DNA from: Pseudomonadota bacterium
Lineage (GTDB): Bacteria; Pseudomonadota; Alphaproteobacteria; SP197
Direction of reading: 5' to 3'
Length of the DNA stretch: 64,000 nucleotides
NCBI GenBank assembly: GCA_039028155.1
Contig: JBCCIS010000001.1
Location: 124,001-188,000 of the forward strand
Notes under the pieces: model-generated
What the model saw: the letters and a program-made list of their open reading frames with translations, nothing else
What the model was told of the DNA's origin: nothing
Database searches by the model: none
Program-made: the position numbers and the translations under genes
Part shown: piece by piece, positions 60,240 to 64,000 of the stretch
Numbering within the stretch: the stretch's first letter is position 1
Layout of the letters: the number at the start of each line of letters is the position of its first letter

Positions 60240-61408
60240 GCCTCACCGTCCCGCGGACGGTGACGCGCGACGCTGCCCAGGAAACCGTCGACGATCTCGA
60301 ACAGCTCGGGCTCGTCCAGAAGGAAGGCGTCGTGACCGCGCTCGGATTCAATTTCGACGAAACTGACGTTGGCCGCCGCGCGGTTCAGGGCGCGCACGAC
60401 CTCCTTGCTTTCGCTGGTCGGGAAAAGCCAGTCGCTGGTGAAGCTGACCAGAAGGAAGCGCACATCGGTCTCGTGATAGGCGCGGGCGAGATCGCGGTCG
60501 AACTCCACCTCCAGGTCGAAATAGTCCATCGCGCGGGTGATGTAGAGATAGGCGTTGGCGTCGAACCTGTCGACAAAGCTGGCGCCCTGGTAGCGCAAGT
60601 AACTCTCGACCTGGAAATCGGCGTCAAAGCCATAAGACTTCGACGCGCGGTCCTGAAGGCTGCGGCCGAATTTGCTCCACAGCGCGGGTTCGGAGAGATA
60701 GGTGATGTGGGCGGCCATGCGGGCGACCGAAAGGCCGGCCTCCGGCCGTTTGCCTTCCTTGTAATAGAACCCTCGGCACCAGTCGGGATCGGCCATGATC
60801 GCCTGACGGCCGACTTCGTGAAACGCAATGTTCTGCGCCGAATGGCGCGCGGCGCCGGCAATCGAGACGGCGCTGTCGATGCGGTCGCCGTGGAAGGCGG
60901 CCCAGGCCAGCACCTGCATCGCGCCCATCGAGCCGCCGATAACGCACATGATGCGTCCGATGCCGAGTTCGTCCAGCAGCATGCGCTGGACTTCGACCAT
61001 GTCGCGGATGGTGATGACGGGGAAACTGAGGCCGTAGAGCTCGCCCGTCTCCGGATCGACGGCAGCGGGTCCCGTCGTGCCCATGCAGCCGCCCAGACAA
61101 TTCGGACAGATGACGAAATAGCGGTCGGTATCGATCGGTTTGCCTGGCCCGACCATCAGCTCCCACCAGCCGGACTTGCCGGTCACCGGATGGTCGCCGA
61201 TGACATACTGATCGCCGGTCAACGCGTGACAGATCAAGACGACGTTCGACTTGTCGGCGTTCAGCTCGCCCCAGGTCTGGTAGGCGACGGTCACCGGCCC
61301 CAGCATGGCGCCCGATTCCAGGCGGATCGGCTCGCCATCATTCAATACGGCGCGCGGCCCGGGCAGGCTTTCCTGCAGCGTATGGACGGCGGCGACCGTC
61401 TGTTTCAT
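60236..61408 (-). CDS. metX: Homoserine O-acyltransferase (MetX)
   Basis: A 390-residue alpha/beta hydrolase-fold acyltransferase that activates homoserine for methionine synthesis. The nucleophile elbow is G-G-S-M-G-A-M-Q. The Y-Q-T-W-G and [12 protein letters not shown] open the fold, and H in E-R-G-H-D-A-F-L closes the triad. Whether it uses acetyl-CoA or succinyl-CoA cannot be decided here, though most MetX proteins use acetyl-CoA. It is coupled to metW and divergent from the chorismate mutase gene; the intervening segment did not show a convincing SAM riboswitch. Confidence 0.95.
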   Translation of the reverse strand: MKQTVAAVHTLQESLPGPRAVLNDGEPIRLESGAMLGPVTVAYQTWGELNADKSNVVLICHALTGDQYVIGDHPVTGKSGWWELMVGPGKPIDTDRYFVICPNCLGGCMGTTGPAAVDPETGELYGLSFPVITIRDMVEVQRMLLDELGIGRIMCVIGGSMGAMQVLAWAAFHGDRIDSAVSIAGAARHSAQNIAFHEVGRQAIMADPDWCRGFYYKEGKRPEAGLSVARMAAHITYLSEPALWSKFGRSLQDRASKSYGFDADFQVESYLRYQGASFVDRFDANAYLYITRAMDYFDLEVEFDRDLARAYHETDVRFLLVSFTSDWLFPTSESKEVVRALNRAAANVSFVEIESERGHDAFLLDEPELFEIVDGFLGSVARHRPRDGEA

Positions 61409-61578
61409 GGGCTAAGGGCCCCGCTATGGTTTCTGCCGATCGGCGCGTCAGTCTCGCTGGCGGCGGAGCAGCCGCTAGCTAGGCACCGCCCCCATCTATG
61501 TCAATGTTTTCTTTGATTTTCCAGAGAAGCCTACGCTATCAGTATCGGCTTCCCAGGGCAGCCGGACAACTGACGCCC

Positions 61579-62394
61579 ATGTGCGCCGCTGAAAAGTCGC
61601 TGGCGGACCTGCGTCGTGAGATCGACGCGGTCGACGACCAGATGCATGACCTGATCATACGTCGCGCCGAGCTGACCCTCGGCGTCAAGGCGGCAAAGGC
61701 GCGCGCGAACAACCACGTCTATCTGCGACTGGGACGCGAGGCCCAGATCCTGCGCCGGCTGGCGGCGCGCCACAGCGGCAACTATCCGCTCGGCGCGCTG
61801 GTGCGTATCTGGCGCGAGATGCTGTGCGCCCAAATCCCCGTCCAGGGCCCGTTTGAGATCGCGGTCGCCACCACCGGCGATATCGGTCTGTGGGATACCG
61901 CCCGGGACCACTTCGGCTCGAACACCGCGATGACCGGCTTCGACACCAGCGAGGCTGCCCTGGATGCCGTCGCCAACGGTAGCGCGACGCTCGCCGTGTT
62001 GCCCGAGCCTACTGGCGATGCCGCGTGGTGGCCGCACCTTCTCGATGCGGCCGGGCCATTGATTTTGATGAAGCTGCCCTTCATCGCGCTGGAGCGGCGG
62101 GACACGCCGTCGACCACCGCCTATGTCGCCGGCCTAGTGCCGTCGGAGCCGAGCGACGACGACTTCACCGTGATCGCCTCGCGCGCCGCAGACGATCTTG
62201 GCCCAGCGCTGCGCGGTCTCGACCTGGAGCCGCATGTGCTTCGTTCCTGGCCCGGGCTCGCCGTGGCCGAGGTGGCGGGTTTCCTGACCACCGATGACGA
62301 CCGCGTGCGAGCCCTGCAACAGAGGTGCGCCGACGCGACCATTCTGGGCGCCTATCCCGTGCCCCTGACACCGTTTGCCGGAGACACGCCATGA
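61579..62394 (+). CDS. Chorismate mutase with C-terminal ACT/PDT-like region
   Basis: A protein of about 271 residues whose first 90 form an AroQ-type chorismate mutase: L-A-D-L-R-R-E-I-D-A-V-D-D-Q, L-I-I-R-R-A-E-L and V-Y-L-R-L-G-R-E. The helices carry the arginines and lysine (K-A-A-K-A-R) that hold chorismate. The remainder (about 95-271) resembles a domain seen in alphaproteobacterial homologues, of no certain function. I chose ATG at 61579; an upstream ATG at 61498 gives a hydrophobic-less extension. ATGA couples it to hisC. The product, prephenate, is the substrate of the tyrA product encoded two genes downstream. Confidence 0.85.
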   Translation: MCAAEKSLADLRREIDAVDDQMHDLIIRRAELTLGVKAAKARANNHVYLRLGREAQILRRLAARHSGNYPLGALVRIWREMLCAQIPVQGPFEIAVATTGDIGLWDTARDHFGSNTAMTGFDTSEAALDAVANGSATLAVLPEPTGDAAWWPHLLDAAGPLILMKLPFIALERRDTPSTTAYVAGLVPSEPSDDDFTVIASRAADDLGPALRGLDLEPHVLRSWPGLAVAEVAGFLTTDDDRVRALQQRCADATILGAYPVPLTPFAGDTP

Positions 62395-63488
62395 CCGCGC
62401 CGACGCCGCGTCCCGGCATCATGGAGATCAATCCCTACGTCCCCGGCAAGAGTGGCCCGGCCGACGGTGACGATCGCCCGGTCATCAAACTCTCCTCGAA
62501 CGAGTCCGCGCTTGGCCCCAGCCCCAAGGCGGTCGCGGCCGCCCAGGCGGCGGCGGAGACCATCGTGCGCTATCCCGACGGCGGTGCGACGGTGTTGCGC
62601 GAGGCAATCGGCGCCCACCATGGCCTCGATCCCGCGCGGATCATCTGTGGCGCGGGCTCCGACGAGCTTCTGGAGATGATTCCGCGCGCCTATGCCGGTC
62701 CGGGCGACGAGGTGCTGTTCAGCCAGTATGGCTTTGCCATGTATCCAATCGCCACCCACGCGGTCGGCGCGACGCCGGTGACGGCGCCGGAGACCAATTA
62801 CCACACCGATGTCGACGCCATGCTGGAGCGTGTCAGCGAGAAGACAAAGATCGTCTTCCTGGCCAACCCGAACAACCCGACCGGCAGCTACATCAGCCGC
62901 GACGAGGTCCACCGCTTGCGCGAGGGTCTGCCGGACGACGTGCTGCTGGTGCTCGACTCCGCCTATGCCGAGTTCGTCGACCATGACGACTACAGCGCCG
63001 GGCGCGAACTGGTCGATGCCGGCGACAACACGGTGATGACGCGGACGTTCTCGAAGATCTACGCGCTCGCCGGGTTGCGCATCGGCTGGCTCTACGGGCC
63101 GCCCGGTATCGTCGACGTGTTGAACCGGATCCGTTCGCCGTTCAACGTCTCCGCCGTCGCCATTGCCGCCGCGACAGCGGCCATCGACGATCACGAGCAT
63201 GTCGCCATGGCGCGTGAACACAACCGGCTGTGGCTGCCGCGCCTGACCCAGTCCCTGCGTGGTCTGGGGCTTGCCGTCCATCCCAGCGTCGTCAACTTCC
63301 TGCTCGTCCAATTTCCCGGCGGCGACGAACAGGCGAAGGCCGCAGAGGAGTTCCTGGCGGCGCGACGCATCTATGTCCGCAACCTCGTCGCCTACGGCCT
63401 GCCCGATTGCCTGCGCATCAACCTTGGCCTGGATCACGAAATGGCCGCCCTGATCGATGCGCTCGGCGACTTCATGGAGAACGCATGA
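62391..63488 (+). CDS. hisC: Histidinol-phosphate (aromatic) aminotransferase
   Basis: A 365-residue class I/II PLP aminotransferase. The substrate loop S-S-N-E-S-A-L-G-P-S-P, the N-P-N-N-P-T-G motif, D-S-A-Y-A-E-F and the PLP lysine in R-T-F-S-K-I-Y-A-L-A-G-L-R-I-G all agree with HisC. Because the gene lies between chorismate mutase and prephenate dehydrogenase, it may serve phenylalanine and tyrosine synthesis as well as histidine synthesis, as HisC homologues in such operons often do. Start and stop overlap both neighbours by ATGA. Confidence 0.93.
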   Translation: MTAPTPRPGIMEINPYVPGKSGPADGDDRPVIKLSSNESALGPSPKAVAAAQAAAETIVRYPDGGATVLREAIGAHHGLDPARIICGAGSDELLEMIPRAYAGPGDEVLFSQYGFAMYPIATHAVGATPVTAPETNYHTDVDAMLERVSEKTKIVFLANPNNPTGSYISRDEVHRLREGLPDDVLLVLDSAYAEFVDHDDYSAGRELVDAGDNTVMTRTFSKIYALAGLRIGWLYGPPGIVDVLNRIRSPFNVSAVAIAAATAAIDDHEHVAMAREHNRLWLPRLTQSLRGLGLAVHPSVVNFLLVQFPGGDEQAKAAEEFLAARRIYVRNLVAYGLPDCLRINLGLDHEMAALIDALGDFMENA

Positions 63489-64000
63489 GCGACGAACCCT
63501 TGTTCGACACCGTCTGCCTGATCGGAATCGGCCTGATCGGCTCCTCCCTGGCGCGCGTCATGCGCCGCGAAGGTCTGGCCCGCCATATCATCGCCTGCGC
63601 GCGCACCGATGCGACACTGGCCAAGGTCGATGAGCTCGGCCTCGCTGACGAGACCTCCAAGGATCTCGGCAAGGCGGTCGAGAACGCCGACCTTGTCGTC
63701 ATCTCGACCCCCATTGGCACCAACGGCGCCATTGCCGAGACGATCAGCCCGCACCTGAAGCAAGGCGCGATCGTCACCGATGTCGGCTCGGTCAAGCAGG
63801 CGGTCATGGCCGCGATCGAACCGCACATTCCCGAAGGCGTTCATTTCGTACCCGGCCATCCGCTGGCCGGCACCGAGAATTCAGGGCCCGAGGCCGGCTT
63901 TGCCGAGTTGTTCGAAGGTCGCTGGTGCGTGCTGACACCTGACGAAAAGACCGATCCCGCCGCGATCGATCGGGTCGCCGAGCTGTGGCACCGCGCCGGA
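63485..64000 (+). CDS. tyrA: Prephenate/arogenate dehydrogenase, N-terminal part
   Basis: The first 172 codons of a TyrA-family dehydrogenase (also named tyrC when arogenate-specific); the gene continues past the window. The NAD(P) motif is I-G-I-G-L-I-G-S-S-L-A, the following P-I-G-T-N motif closes the Rossmann domain, and V-G-S-V-K-Q and G-H-P-L-A-G-T-E-N-S-G carry the conserved catalytic histidine. The enzyme oxidatively decarboxylates prephenate or arogenate in tyrosine synthesis. ATG overlaps the hisC stop. Confidence 0.94.
   Translation, partial: MSDEPLFDTVCLIGIGLIGSSLARVMRREGLARHIIACARTDATLAKVDELGLADETSKDLGKAVENADLVVISTPIGTNGAIAETISPHLKQGAIVTDVGSVKQAVMAAIEPHIPEGVHFVPGHPLAGTENSGPEAGFAELFEGRWCVLTPDEKTDPAAIDRVAELWHRAG

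Noticed and set aside
61409-61578. SAM-II or other SAM riboswitch upstream of metX
   Set aside because: No convincing pseudoknot core could be traced on the minus strand; the GC-rich inverted pieces near 61450-61490 do not match the SAM-II layout.
1-64000. tRNA or rRNA genes, CRISPR arrays, insertion sequences, prophage
   Set aside because: None could be recognised: no spaced short repeats, no transposase or integrase motifs, no cloverleaf or 16S/23S signature found by reading. The palindromic repeats are non-coding and not CRISPR-like.

Overview
The window is GC-rich, densely packed chromosomal DNA from an alphaproteobacterium. It looks aerobic, free-living and metabolically versatile, and is probably Rhodospirillales-like. 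The assignment rests on three things: the ethylmalonyl-CoA pathway genes (ccr, ecm/meaA, mcd), the gene orders argH-lptM-lysA-TIGR02302 and DUF3426/ftsE-ftsX-ydcF-plsC, and the order metW-metX / chorismate mutase-hisC-tyrA. No rRNA, tRNA, CRISPR array, transposase or phage gene was found.

Layout. 0-3.2 kb: end of an esterase gene, MscS channel, HNH nuclease, CaiB/BaiF CoA-transferase. 3.3-8.4 kb: four tightly coupled genes of unknown function. Three encode exported or membrane-anchored proteins built from four copies of one Cys-rich module with near-invariant cysteine spacing; I consider this the best candidate for an undescribed system. 8.5-20 kb: accessory catabolism (CocE hydrolase, cupin, a TetR-controlled divergent cluster of hydrolase, dehydrogenase, CMD protein, flavoprotein and SDR), then LysE exporter, GluQRS and a ureohydrolase with an altered metal motif. 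21-25.6 kb: Rieske oxygenase and a small membrane protein flanking a large regulatory palindrome, then cold-shock protein and desaturase. 25.7-31.9 kb: ecm divergent from ccr-mcd with a PccR/ScfR-type operator between them.

32-39.9 kb: choline sulfatase divergent from a TmpA / FosA-like / TmpB trio (predicted trimethylaminoethylphosphonate breakdown), cobalamin adenosyltransferase, etfBA and 3-hydroxybutyryl-CoA dehydrogenase. 40-43.3 kb: tandem ornithine-cyclodeaminase-family genes and an MFS transporter. 43.4-53.4 kb: conserved housekeeping block (argH, lptM, lysA, TIGR02302, ftsEX, ydcF, plsC). 53.5-57 kb: class II ribonucleotide reductase interrupted by a 376-residue LAGLIDADG intein. 57-64 kb: small unknowns, a DUF3179 protein, metXW and aromatic/histidine biosynthesis.

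How the genes connect. Ccr, Ecm and Mcd form the core of acetyl-CoA assimilation. EtfAB is a plausible electron acceptor for Mcd, and the 3-hydroxybutyryl-CoA dehydrogenase could feed Ccr. The adenosyltransferase makes adenosylcobalamin, needed by both Ecm and the class II ribonucleotide reductase. BetC and TmpAB would both lead towards choline or glycine betaine, releasing sulfate and phosphate. Two families of dispersed intergenic palindromes (two and three copies) punctuate the window. All functions are read from sequence motifs and remembered family features; no database search was run.
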